From: Gemmatimonadaceae bacterium
GTDB lineage: Bacteria > Gemmatimonadota > Gemmatimonadetes > Gemmatimonadales > Gemmatimonadaceae
Direction: 5' to 3'
Length of the DNA: 64,000 nt
Assembly: GCA_036504815.1 (NCBI GenBank)
Contig: DASXUN010000012.1
Coordinates: 124,001 to 188,000 of the forward strand
The notes under the pieces are model-generated. The model made no database searches, was not told the origin of the DNA, and saw only the letters and a program-made list of their open reading frames with translations. Made by a program: the position numbers and the translations under genes. This document shows, piece by piece, positions 1-8,037 of the stretch. Every line of letters starts with the position of its first letter. The first letter of the stretch is position 1.

Positions 1-1
1 T

Positions 2-253
2 TTCTATCTGGATCGCGCGATCCGCCCGGAATTCCGGTGGTCATGGCGCAGCGCGCAGCTCGAGCAGGATCTCTTCATTCGGACGATTCGCCGCAGCAAC
101 ACGTCGTTCCGCGAGGCGCGCTCAGCGCTGGGCATCGTGCTCGCGAACCACCTGCTGTCGTCGGTGGACGCATTTGTGACGCTGAGGGTTGAAGGGCTCG
201 CAGGGAGCGCCGGTCGCGGGTTCGCCGTGCGAGGTTCGCTTCCCATCCGCTGA
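2..253 (+). CDS. DUF5683-like protein, C-terminal fragment
   Basis: The window opens inside this gene. Reading from base 2 gives 83 residues and a TGA stop at 251-253. The visible part is charged (FYLDRAIRPEFRW..., then FREARSALGIVLANHLLSSVDAFVT). The hydrophobic stretch ending in SVDAF resembles the last membrane-associated helix of DUF5683-type proteins, where a similar NxxDA segment occurs. The family call is from memory of the pattern and is tentative; the function is unknown. The N-terminus lies outside the window, so length and any signal peptide cannot be judged. A promoter for the next gene follows within 60 bases, so it is probably the end of its own transcription unit. Confidence 0.55.
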   Translation, partial: FYLDRAIRPEFRWSWRSAQLEQDLFIRTIRRSNTSFREARSALGIVLANHLLSSVDAFVTLRVEGLAGSAGRGFAVRGSLPIR

Positions 254-311
254 ACAAGGGTTGTACAGCGACCACGACATGGCGGTGCGCAAGTCGTGTC
301 CTTGCTTGTGT

Positions 312-340
312 TTGACACCCTCGTTCACAGCGGGTACGTT
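312..340 (+). promoter_or_regulatory. Promoter for the GGDEF / zinc-ribbon pair
   Basis: TTGACA at 312-317, a 17-base spacer, and TACGTT at 335-340. The -35 box is perfect and the -10 box has the TAnnTT form seen elsewhere in this window. The predicted start is near 347, about 25 bases before the GTG at 372, with GAGGAG at 353-358 as ribosome binding site. Confidence 0.65.
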
Positions 341-371
341 ACGACTTCCAGAGAGGAGTTGAGCGGGCCGC

Positions 372-1370
372 GTGACGCACACGACTGCAATAGTCTTCGC
401 GCCAGACGGGCAAGCCGTGCCGGATTCCATCCGTGCCTGGCTTGACAAGCATCGTCTGCCGACGGCGCGCGTCGCGACGGCTGACGATTTGATGTCGGCG
501 GCGCTGCGGTCGCGTCCGCGTCTGGCGATCATCGACGCGCGCACGCATCCGGTGGCGGGACTCAAGGGATGTCAACGCCTGAAGGCCGACTCCTTCACCG
601 GCATCGTGCCGGCGCTCGTGCTCGTGCGCAACGATCCCACGTCGTTCGCGGCCGCCTTCGACGTGCTGGCCGATGAGGTGATTCGCGAGGGCACCGATGT
701 CGCCGAAGTCGCGCTGCGCGCGGAGGCGCTGCTGCGGCGTTCGGACCGCGACACGTACGTGCACCCCTCGACGCGCCTGCCCGGCGGCATCGAAATCGAG
801 ACGGAGATCCTGCGGCGCCTCGAGGCCGACGAGTTGTTCGCGGCGTGCTACGCCGACCTGGATCACTTCAAGGAATACAACGATCGCTACAGCTACTACG
901 ACGGCGATCGCGTGATCCGCATCCTGTCGAAGATCCTGCACGACGTCGTGAAGGGCACGGTGGCCGAACGCGGCTTCGTCGGGCACATCGGGGGCGACGA
1001 CTTCCTGTTCGTCATCCCGGTGGAGGCGGTGTCGGAAGTCTGCACCGAGGTGGTGTCGGTGTTCGACGCGATCGTGCCGTACCAGTATTCGGAGCAGGAC
1101 CGACGCGCGGGGTATTACTTTGGAAAGGACCGGCGCGGCCAGTTGCACAAGGTGCCGCTGATGACGGTTTCCATCGGCGTCGTGACCAACGAGCGCCGGA
1201 AGTTCTCGCACCCGTCGCAGGTCAGCGAACTGGCGACGGAAATGAAGAGTTACGCCAAGAGCCTGCCGGGCTCTGTGTTCACGATCGACCGCCGCGGCGA
1301 CGTCGCTGCGGATGAGGGCGCGCCGCGGTCGTCGACGGCGGACGCTGCTTCCGGGGTGGAGGAGAAGTGA
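372..1370 (+). CDS. Receiver-like plus GGDEF-domain protein (GGDDF motif)
   Basis: 332 residues from GTG, preceded by GAGGAG at 353-358. Residues 1-120 resemble a response-regulator receiver: Asp55 (LAIIDAR) sits where the phosphoacceptor is expected, but the usual N-terminal acidic pair and the late Lys are not evident. Residues about 140-310 form a GGDEF domain with ADLDHFKEYND at 161-171. The signature motif is GGDDF at 207-211, not GG(D/E)EF. The fourth-position Glu binds metal in active diguanylate cyclases, so the Asp may lower or abolish c-di-GMP synthesis; it could be a weak cyclase or a nucleotide-sensing relic. No RxxD inhibitory site is seen just upstream. It overlaps the next gene by 4 bases. 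Confidence 0.8.
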   Translation: MTHTTAIVFAPDGQAVPDSIRAWLDKHRLPTARVATADDLMSAALRSRPRLAIIDARTHPVAGLKGCQRLKADSFTGIVPALVLVRNDPTSFAAAFDVLADEVIREGTDVAEVALRAEALLRRSDRDTYVHPSTRLPGGIEIETEILRRLEADELFAACYADLDHFKEYNDRYSYYDGDRVIRILSKILHDVVKGTVAERGFVGHIGGDDFLFVIPVEAVSEVCTEVVSVFDAIVPYQYSEQDRRAGYYFGKDRRGQLHKVPLMTVSIGVVTNERRKFSHPSQVSELATEMKSYAKSLPGSVFTIDRRGDVAADEGAPRSSTADAASGVEEK

Positions 1371-2707
1371 ACGTATCGTGTCCTGAATGCCGGTCCGTCT
1401 TCCGTGTCGACCCGTCGAAGGTGCCGACGGTGGGCGTGCGCGCGCGCTGTTCGGTGTGCGGCGGCGTGATCACGATCGCCCCGCCCGGTGCCGTCGCCGC
1501 CGGTGGATCGCCGGCGGCCGGGCGCGCGCCGGCGCCCGCGATGCCGCGATCGGCGGAGCCGGTGGTAGAGCCCGCGACTCAGCCCCGCGTGTCGGGGCGC
1601 GTGTCGCGCGCGGCAGTGATGTCCGAGGCCGAGGCCGCGCCGAGTCCCGCGTTCGAGATGCCGGCGCCGCCGCCGGTGACCGCGATTCCGCGCCCCACCA
1701 TGCCGCCATTGCCACCGCCGATGCCGGCGGGCGCCACGCCGCCGCCACCGCGCCCCGGTGCGCCGGGGCCGTTTACGCCACCACGCACGGCCACACCGGC
1801 CGCGACGGGTGGCGGGCCGCCGTCGCCGTTTGCGACACCCATGACGCCGGCGGCTCCGGCACGTCGTCCGTCGTCGGCGGTGCCGCCGACGTCGACACCG
1901 ATGGTTGGCGTGCCCGGTCTGCGCCCCACGATGGTCACGCCGCCGATCACGCCGTCGATGCCGAGCGTACCGCCGCCGGCAGCGCCGCCTCCAGCGCCGC
2001 CTCCAGCGCCGCCTCCAGCGCCGCCGCCAGCGCCGCCGCCAATCGTGACGCCACCGCGCGGCGGTTTCATGCCGCCGATGCCGCCCATGGGCGCCCCGCG
2101 CGCCGCGGCGCCAACGCCCATGATGCCGCTGGCCCCGGCGGTGCCACCGTCGCCGGCGCCACGCACGACGATGCCGCGGATGATGCCGCCGATGACGGCC
2201 GCACCGGCGGCCCCGCCGACACCGGTGCGCGTCGACGATCCTGGCCGGACGCAGCCGATTCCCACCGTGCCGCGTTCCACCCTGCCGCCGATCACGCGGC
2301 CCATCACGCCGCCCGTTGCCGCACCGCCGCCCGCGCCGAGGCCGGCGCCGCCAGTGCCGGCGCCAGTGCCGGCGCCAGTGCCGGCAGCTCCCGCGGCAGC
2401 GTCCCCCGCCGCGCTCGGGGCGACGCCCACGTCGCAGCGGCGCGTGATCAATCCGTTCCTCAACAATGATCCGAACCAAAAGGCGAAGCGCCTGGCGCGC
2501 GCCCTCGTGTCGGACATGGTGGCCTACCTCCCGCAGAAGCGCGAGGAAGGGCTGAAGAACGGGACGCTCAAGGAACTCTTCCGCGAAGAGATCAAGAAGA
2601 GCTACGAGGAGTACTGCGACCAGATCGGCAAGGAATTCGCCGAGACGACCACGCACTTCCAGGAAGCGCTGAACGACATTCTGGCGAGCGGGAAGAAGAT
2701 TTTCTAG
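1367..2707 (+). CDS. Zinc-ribbon protein with long Pro/Ala-rich linker
   Basis: 446 residues from GTG at 1367. The N-terminal zinc ribbon (MJ0042-type) uses Cys5, Cys8, Cys28 and Cys31 (CPEC...CSVC). About 310 residues of low-complexity Pro/Ala/Met sequence follow, then a compact, charged, probably helical C-terminal domain (residues about 362-446, ending ILASGKKIF). Proteins of this layout are common in Gemmatimonadota and Myxococcota, where such ribbons occur on gliding or signalling proteins; no function is established here. Coupling to the GGDEF gene by a 4-base overlap suggests a shared signalling role (inference). The linker is encoded by 12-base tandem repeats, so its length may vary between strains. 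Confidence 0.75.
   Translation: MNVSCPECRSVFRVDPSKVPTVGVRARCSVCGGVITIAPPGAVAAGGSPAAGRAPAPAMPRSAEPVVEPATQPRVSGRVSRAAVMSEAEAAPSPAFEMPAPPPVTAIPRPTMPPLPPPMPAGATPPPPRPGAPGPFTPPRTATPAATGGGPPSPFATPMTPAAPARRPSSAVPPTSTPMVGVPGLRPTMVTPPITPSMPSVPPPAAPPPAPPPAPPPAPPPAPPPIVTPPRGGFMPPMPPMGAPRAAAPTPMMPLAPAVPPSPAPRTTMPRMMPPMTAAPAAPPTPVRVDDPGRTQPIPTVPRSTLPPITRPITPPVAAPPPAPRPAPPVPAPVPAPVPAAPAAASPAALGATPTSQRRVINPFLNNDPNQKAKRLARALVSDMVAYLPQKREEGLKNGTLKELFREEIKKSYEEYCDQIGKEFAETTTHFQEALNDILASGKKIF
1982..2041 (+). repeat. 12-bp tandem repeat, five in-frame units
   Basis: Five consecutive copies of GCGCCGCC(T/G)CCA, each encoding Ala-Pro-Pro-Pro in the zinc-ribbon protein. The last two copies carry G for T. A shorter 12-base repeat encoding Pro-Ala-Pro-Val lies at about 2350-2388. 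Because units are multiples of three, copy-number change would alter linker length without breaking the frame. Confidence 0.85.
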
Positions 2708-2711
2708 AGAG

Positions 2712-2815
2712 AAACAACAGAGAGACAACAGACAAACAACAGAGAGACAACAGACGGCCGCCGCGACGGGGCGCTGTTGTCTCTCTGTTTTCTCTCTGTT
2801 GTCTCTCTGTTGTTT
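2712..2815. repeat. Nested inverted repeat between the zinc-ribbon gene and prfB
   Basis: Two stacked perfect arms: an outer 20-bp pair (2712-2731 with 2796-2815) and an inner 16-bp pair (2738-2753 with 2774-2789), separated by 6-base internal loops and closed by a 20-base GC-rich loop (2754-2773). The left strand is almost pure A/C/G and made of repeated ACAACAGAGAG-like words; the right strand is its pyrimidine complement. It starts a few bases after the upstream stop codon. There is no T-run, so it is not a classical intrinsic terminator. Confidence 0.85.
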
Positions 2816-2882
2816 GTCTGCTGCGCTATTAGCTTTCCATAGACCGGCACTCCCTGAGCATTCCCAAACACACTTCGAGCAG

Positions 2883-3999
2883 ATGGCCGAAAGCGAGCGC
2901 AGCAAGTCCCTGCGGCAGGATGAGGAACGGCTCATCGAGCTGCGGAGGTTCCTTTGACCTAGAGAGCAAGCGCGCCCGGCTGGCGGCCCTGGAGACCGAG
3001 ATGGCCGCCCCGGGGTTCTGGGACGCCCAGGAGCGCGCGCAGGGGCTCGTGCAGGAAATGAAGCTGCTAAAGGGGTGGACGGACCCGTTCGAGAAGCTCT
3101 GGGGGCGGGTGCAGTCGGCGCTGGAGCTCGACCAGATGCTGGAGAGCGAACCCGACCCCGAGATGATCGCCGAGGTCGAGCGCGAATCGACCGCGCTGGG
3201 CGAGGAGGTGGAGGCGTTCAAGCTGCGGTCGCTGCTGCAGGGGCGCGACGATTACCGCGACGCGCAGGTCGAGATCAGCGCCGGCGCCGGCGGCACCGAG
3301 GCGCAGGATTGGGCCCAGATGCTGATGCGCATGTACACGCGCTGGGCCGAGCGCCGGGGCTACAGTGTGGAGATTCTCGACCTGAGCGAGGGGGAAGAGG
3401 CCGGCATCAAGGGCGCGGTGCTCGAAATCAAGGGCATGTACGCGTACGGCTTCCTCCGCCCGGAGGCCGGCGTGCACCGGCTGGTGCGCATCTCGCCGTT
3501 CGATTCGCAGGCGCGGCGGCACACGAGCTTCGCGTCGATTTTCATCTATCCGGTGGTCGACACCGAGATCAACATCGAGATTCGGGAAGAAGACATCAAG
3601 ATGGACGTCTACCGGGCGAGCGGCGCCGGCGGCCAGCACGTGAACAAGACGAGCTCGGCGGTGCGGCTGACGCACATCCCGTCGGGCATCATCGTGGCCT
3701 GCCAGCAGGAGCGCAGCCAGGGCAAGAACAAGGCGCAGGCGATGAAGCAGCTGAAGAACAAGCTCTACCAGCTGGAGCTCGACAAGCAGGCCGCCGTGAA
3801 GGCCAAGCTGGACGCGAACAAGCAGGACGTCACCTTCGGCAGCCAGATTCGCAGTTATGTGTTCCAGCCGTACACGATGGTCAACGATCACCGGACCGAA
3901 CTGAAGATTCCCGACGTGCAGAAGATCATGGACGGCGCCATCGACCCGTTCATCGAGGCCTACCTCAAGATGGCCGGCAACGCCGGAGCGGCGCGATGA
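2883..3999 (+). CDS. prfB: Peptide chain release factor 2, with programmed +1 frameshift
   Basis: Recognises UGA (and UAA) stop codons and triggers peptide release. The gene is in two frames: ATG at 2883 reads 24 codons to CTT TGA at 2952-2957. A +1 shift at the CTT (skipping T2955) then reads GAC onward to the stop at 3997-3999. The full product is 371 residues. The specificity tripeptide SPF falls at about 204-206 and the GGQ motif at about 249-251, both at the expected RF2 positions. An ATG in the second frame at 2920 is not the true start: it would drop the conserved N-terminal reading. The stop overlaps lysS by 4 bases (ATGA). Confidence 0.95.
2944..2958 (+). promoter_or_regulatory. RF2 programmed frameshift site
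   Basis: GGAGG at 2944-2948, three spacer bases, then CTTTGAC at 2952-2958. This reproduces the known RF2 autoregulation cassette: an internal Shine-Dalgarno-like stimulator three bases from CUU-UGA-C. When RF2 is scarce the ribosome pauses at UGA and slips +1. Confidence 0.93.
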
Positions 4000-5510
4000 G
4001 CGATGAACTGAACTACGTGCTGCAGGCACGCCACGAGAAGCTGGCGGCGCTGGAAGCCATGGGGGTCGCGCCGTTCGCCTACGGCTTCGACCGGCGGCAC
4101 CAGGCGGCGCAGTGCCCCGCGCTGCTCGGCGATGCGGAAGAGGGGCCGGAGGTGCAGCTCGCCGGGCGCGTGGTGGCGCTGCGCACGCACGGCAAGACGA
4201 CCTTTGCGCACCTGGGCGACCCCTCGGGCCGCGTGCAGTTGTACTTCAAGAAGGATGTGGTGGGCGAGGCCGCGTACGCGGTGTGCGACCTGCTCGACCT
4301 GGGCGACGTGATCGGCGTGCGCGGGCCGCTCTTCCGCACGCGCACGGGTGAAGTGACGGTGAAGGTGCTGCACCTCGAACTGCTCGCCAAGTCACTGCGT
4401 CCGCTCCCATTCGGCAAGGAAGAGGTGGTGGATGGCAAGGTGGTGCGGCACTCGGCGTTCGCCGACGGCGAACAGCGGTCGCGCCAACGCTACGCCGACC
4501 TCGCGGTGCATCCCGAGGTGCGGGCGCTGTTCACGGCGCGCTCGCGGATGACCGCCGCGGTGCGCGGGTTCATGGACGGTCTCGGCTATCTCGAGGTGGA
4601 GACGCCGGTGCTGCAGCCGCTGTACGGCGGCGCGGCGGCCAAGCCGTTCGTGACGCACCACAACGCGCTCGACATGCCGCTCTACCTGCGCATCGCCGAC
4701 GAGCTGTACCTGAAGCGCCTCGTCATCGGCGGCTTCGACCGCGTATACGAGATCGGGCACGACTTCCGCAACGAGGGCATCGACCGGACGCACAATCCGG
4801 AGTTCACGATGCTCGAGTTCTACGAGGCGTATGCCGACTACACGGTGATGATGGGGCGGGTGGAGGCGCTGATCATCGCCGCGGCGACGGCGGTGCGCGA
4901 CACGCTGACCGCGGCGGGGCTGGCGACCGATGCGCCGGCGTTCGATGCCGCGGTGCTGCAGGGGCCGTTCCCGCGCATCGACTGGCTCCCGGCGCTGTCG
5001 TCCGCGCTGCACGTCGACGACGTGACGCAGATGACGGACGCGGCCCTTCGCACGGCGGCGGAACAGGCCGGCGTGCACGGCGTCGCGTCGCTGTCGCGTC
5101 CCAAGCTGATGGATGAACTCTTCCAGCACCACGTGGAGAGCAAGATCGACCGCCCGACCTTCGTCGTCGACTATCCCAAGGAGCTCTCGCCGCTTGCCAA
5201 GCCGAAGCGGGGGAATCCGGCGCTGACCGAGCGATTCGAGTTGTTCGCCCGCGGCCGGGAACTCGCCAATGCGTTCTCCGAGCTGAACGATCCCATCGAC
5301 CAGCGTCAGCGGTTCGAGGCGCAGGCGCGGCTGAAGGCCGCGGGCGACGAGGAGGCCTCGGGGGTGGACGAGGATTACCTGCGCGCCATGGAATACGGCA
5401 TGCCGCCGATGGGCGGCGTCGGCGTGGGGATCGACCGGCTCTTCATGTACCTGACGGGGACGGCGCACATTCGGGATGTGATCCTGTTCCCGACGATGCG
5501 TCCGGAATAG
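3996..5510 (+). CDS. lysS: Lysyl-tRNA synthetase, class II
   Basis: Charges tRNA-Lys. 504 residues, normal for the family. The N-terminal OB-fold anticodon-binding domain lies at about residues 50-130 (VQLAGRVVALRTHGKTTFAH). Catalytic class II motifs follow: motif 1 around GYLEVETPVLQPLYGG, motif 2 from about residue 258 (FRNEGIDRTHNPEFTMLEFY), and motif 3 at about 474 (GVGVGIDRLFMYLTG). The ATG at 3996 overlaps the prfB stop, a tight prfB-lysS pair also seen in Enterobacteria. A much longer reading of the same frame upstream is only an overlap with prfB. Confidence 0.97.
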   Translation: MSDELNYVLQARHEKLAALEAMGVAPFAYGFDRRHQAAQCPALLGDAEEGPEVQLAGRVVALRTHGKTTFAHLGDPSGRVQLYFKKDVVGEAAYAVCDLLDLGDVIGVRGPLFRTRTGEVTVKVLHLELLAKSLRPLPFGKEEVVDGKVVRHSAFADGEQRSRQRYADLAVHPEVRALFTARSRMTAAVRGFMDGLGYLEVETPVLQPLYGGAAAKPFVTHHNALDMPLYLRIADELYLKRLVIGGFDRVYEIGHDFRNEGIDRTHNPEFTMLEFYEAYADYTVMMGRVEALIIAAATAVRDTLTAAGLATDAPAFDAAVLQGPFPRIDWLPALSSALHVDDVTQMTDAALRTAAEQAGVHGVASLSRPKLMDELFQHHVESKIDRPTFVVDYPKELSPLAKPKRGNPALTERFELFARGRELANAFSELNDPIDQRQRFEAQARLKAAGDEEASGVDEDYLRAMEYGMPPMGGVGVGIDRLFMYLTGTAHIRDVILFPTMRPE

Positions 5511-5515
5511 CGCGG

Positions 5516-5590
5516 GTGAAAGGCACGGTACACGGTGTGGTGCAGGGGAACGGTGCGGGGTGGGGTGCGGAAGGATGGGGTTACTCGCGG
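5516..5590 (+). other. G-rich low-complexity spacer before the Lol genes
   Basis: The 87-base spacer between lysS and the Lol permease is built from repeated GGTG/CGGTG/GGGGTG words (GCACGGT ACACGGT GTGGTGC and so on) and is almost free of pyrimidine runs. No promoter box is clear. A GGGGT at about 5589-5593 may serve as ribosome binding site for the ATG at 5598. Confidence 0.5.
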
Positions 5591-5597
5591 GGTGCCG

Positions 5598-6860
5598 ATG
5601 GTGAACCGGCTGGAACTTGAGATCGCCTGGCGCTACCTCCGCTCGCGCGGCCGCACGCGCTGGCTCTCCTTCATCTCGCTCATCGCCATCGGCGGCATCG
5701 TGGTGGGCGTCAGCGCGCTGATCCTCATCATCGGCGTGATGAACGGCCTGCAGACCGACCTGCGCGAGAAGATCCTCGTCGGCAGTCCCGACTTTCGCGT
5801 CCTCGCGTTCGGTGACGACCTGAAGATCACGGCGTGGCGCGCGCTGCAGGCGAAGGTGGCCAAGGTGGATGGCGTGGTGGCCGTCGCGCCCTTCGTGCTC
5901 ACGCAGGCGCTGGTCAATGCCGGGCACGATTACACCGAGGGGGCCTCGGTCTCGGGCATCGAACCGGCCGGCGCGACCCGGCGCGGCGTGACGACCATTC
6001 GCGACCACGCCATCATGGGCGACTTCTCGTTCAAGACGGCGGACGGCCAGCGGCGCGGCGCGGTGGTGGGCAAGCTGCTCGCGGAGCGTTTGGCCGCCTA
6101 TCCCGGTAATCCGGGGACACGCCTCACGATGGTCTCCGCCGCTGGGCTCAAGCCCGACGCGGTGCTGGGGGCGCTCATTCCGCGCGTGGCGGAGTTCGAG
6201 GTGACGGGCGTCTTCGAAACGGGGATGTACGAATACGACAACGCCTTCGTCTTCGTGGACCTGCAGGCCGCGCAGGAGTTTGCCGGGCTCGACAGCGCGG
6301 TGACCGGGCTCGAGGTCGCCACGGCGGACCGCTGGTCGGCCCCCGTCGTGGCGGAGCGCACGATGACCGCGCTCGGCTTCCCGTACCACACCGTGGACTG
6401 GCAGGAGCAGAACAGCTCGCTCTTCAAGGCGCTGAAGCTCGAGAAGATGGGAATGGGCGTGATACTGCTGCTGATCATCGTCGTCGCCGCATTCAACATC
6501 GTGAGCACGCTCACGATGGTCGTGCGCGACAAGACGCGGGAGATCGGCATCCTCAAGGCGATGGGCGCCACCGAGGCATCCATTCGCCGGATCTTCCTGA
6601 TCCAGGGGACGGTGATCGGGTGCGTGGGGACGCTCGCCGGCACGCTGCTGGGCGCGGTGCTCGGCGTCATCGTCGATCGCTACCGCCTGATCACACTCGA
6701 CCCGACCGTCTATTTCATCGATCACCTGCCGGTGAAGCTCGAGGTCGGCGACACCCTCCTGATGGCATTGCTCGGCTTTGCCGTCGCGGCGCTGGCGACG
6801 CTCTATCCGGCGCGTCAGGCGTCGCGCCTCTTCCCGATCGAGGCCATCCGCGACGAATGA
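5598..6860 (+). CDS. LolC/LolE-type lipoprotein-releasing permease
   Basis: Inner-membrane subunit of the ABC system that extracts outer-membrane lipoproteins. 420 residues from ATG 5598 (MVNRLELEIAWRYLRSRGR), matching the family N-terminus; an upstream GTG would add a non-conserved G/R-rich tail encoded by the low-complexity spacer. One membrane span sits at about residues 23-50, then a large periplasmic MacB-like domain, then three C-terminal spans in an FtsX-type domain (VRDKTREIGILKAMGA cytoplasmic loop). Only one permease gene is present, so it probably works as a homodimer or LolF-like unit. It overlaps lolD by 4 bases. Confidence 0.9.
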   Translation: MVNRLELEIAWRYLRSRGRTRWLSFISLIAIGGIVVGVSALILIIGVMNGLQTDLREKILVGSPDFRVLAFGDDLKITAWRALQAKVAKVDGVVAVAPFVLTQALVNAGHDYTEGASVSGIEPAGATRRGVTTIRDHAIMGDFSFKTADGQRRGAVVGKLLAERLAAYPGNPGTRLTMVSAAGLKPDAVLGALIPRVAEFEVTGVFETGMYEYDNAFVFVDLQAAQEFAGLDSAVTGLEVATADRWSAPVVAERTMTALGFPYHTVDWQEQNSSLFKALKLEKMGMGVILLLIIVVAAFNIVSTLTMVVRDKTREIGILKAMGATEASIRRIFLIQGTVIGCVGTLAGTLLGAVLGVIVDRYRLITLDPTVYFIDHLPVKLEVGDTLLMALLGFAVAALATLYPARQASRLFPIEAIRDE

Positions 6861-7555
6861 CACCCATCCTCCAAGCGCGGGGCGTGCGGAAGGTCTTCAC
6901 CGGCGGCGACGGCGGCGCGATTGTCGTGCTCGACGGCGTGGACCTGCAGGTGGCACGGGGGGAGATGGTGGCGATCGTCGGCGCCAGCGGCGCCGGCAAG
7001 AGCACGCTGCTGCAGGTCCTGGGCGCGCTGGAGCGTCCCACCGGCGGCGACGTCGAGCTGGCGGGGACGGCGGTGAGCCAGGTGGCCGACGCCCAGCTGG
7101 CCGCGCTTCGCAACACGTCGGTGGGCTTCGTCTTCCAGTTCCATCATCTGCTCAAGGAATTCACGGCGCTCGAGAACGTGATGATGCCCCTTCGAATTGG
7201 GGGCAAGTCCTCGGGCGAGGCGCGGGCACGGGCGCGGGAGCTACTCGAGCGGGTAGGGCTGGGGGCGCGCATGCAGCACCGCCCGGCCGAGCTCTCCGGG
7301 GGCGAGCAGCAGCGGACGGCGGTGGCGCGGGCGCTGGCGGCGTCGCCGCCGCTCATCCTCGCCGACGAACCCTCCGGCAACCTCGATCATGCGAACGCCG
7401 AGTCGCTGCACGCGCTGTTCGCCACCTTGGCGTCGGAGATGGGCGTGGGACTCGTGGTCGTGACGCACAACCGATCGCTCGCGTCGCGCGCGCAGCGCAT
7501 CCTGCTGCTCGAGGATGGCGTGCTGCACGCCTCGCACGGCGAGGGGCTGGTCTGA
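6857..7555 (+). CDS. lolD: Lipoprotein-release ABC ATPase
   Basis: ATPase partner of the preceding permease. 232 residues: Walker [10 protein letters not shown] at 42-50, Q-loop in [11 protein letters not shown], signature LSGGEQQR near 145, Walker B LILADEP near 166-172, and H-loop in VVVTHN. Length and motifs are typical of LolD/MacB-type ATPases. It overlaps the permease by 4 bases and the mcsA start by 1 base (TGATG), so the lipoprotein-transport and protein-quality genes are translationally linked. Confidence 0.93.
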   Translation: MTPILQARGVRKVFTGGDGGAIVVLDGVDLQVARGEMVAIVGASGAGKSTLLQVLGALERPTGGDVELAGTAVSQVADAQLAALRNTSVGFVFQFHHLLKEFTALENVMMPLRIGGKSSGEARARARELLERVGLGARMQHRPAELSGGEQQRTAVARALAASPPLILADEPSGNLDHANAESLHALFATLASEMGVGLVVVTHNRSLASRAQRILLLEDGVLHASHGEGLV

Positions 7556-8037
7556 TGCTCTGCGACCAGTGCAAGGAGCGCGACGCGGTGGTGCACCTCA
7601 CGCAGATCGTGAACGCGGAGGTGACGCAGCTCCACCTGTGCGAGAAATGCGCCGCCGCGAAGGGCATCGAGACGACGGTCGCGATGCCGAAGCATCCGCT
7701 GGGCGACTTTCTGCACGCGGTGCAGCAGCAGTCGGCGCCGTCCGTCGGGGACCAGGCCCGCTGCGCCTACTGCCAGACGTCGCTGCGCGACTTCCGGGCG
7801 TCGGGCCGGCTGGGCTGCGCCCAGTGCTACACGGCATTCGAGGGGGCCTTGCGGGAGCTCCTGCGCCGGGTGCACGGGGCGGCGCGCCATCGCGGGCGCG
7901 AGTACGACGCCCCGGTGGCCGCGGGCATCGTCGGCTCGGAGCTCGACTCGCTGCGCGAACGGCTCCAGCGGGCCGTCGCCGCCGAGGAGTTCGAGCTCGC
8001 GGCCGCGCTGCGCGACCAGATCCGGGCCCTCGAGTGA
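7555..8037 (+). CDS. mcsA: McsA, zinc-binding activator of arginine kinase McsB
   Basis: 160 residues. Four CxxC pairs (Cys3/6, Cys29/32, Cys70/73, Cys88/91) form two zinc sites, and the C-terminus is a UVR motif (LQRAVAAEEFELAAALRDQIRALE). In Firmicutes McsA binds and activates McsB and links it to ClpC. The gene sits directly before mcsB (4-base overlap) and clpC, the standard order, but there is no ctsR repressor gene in front: the lol genes occupy that place. Confidence 0.92.
   Translation: MLCDQCKERDAVVHLTQIVNAEVTQLHLCEKCAAAKGIETTVAMPKHPLGDFLHAVQQQSAPSVGDQARCAYCQTSLRDFRASGRLGCAQCYTAFEGALRELLRRVHGAARHRGREYDAPVAAGIVGSELDSLRERLQRAVAAEEFELAAALRDQIRALE

Noticed and set aside
1250-2935. Long minus-strand reading frame (561 residues, Arg-rich) opposite the zinc-ribbon gene
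   Set aside because: It is an Arg/His/Gly-rich artefact of GC-rich repeats in the opposite gene, with no domain, no ribosome binding site and a start inside prfB.
2920-2955. ATG at 2920 as start of prfB
   Set aside because: It ignores the frameshift cassette; the ATG at 2883 plus a +1 shift restores the full RF2 N-terminus and correct motif positions.
4392-6863. Minus-strand frame of 823 residues opposite lysS and the Lol permease
   Set aside because: Crosses two well-supported genes, has low-complexity HRR-rich translation, and matches the high-GC antisense pattern seen throughout.
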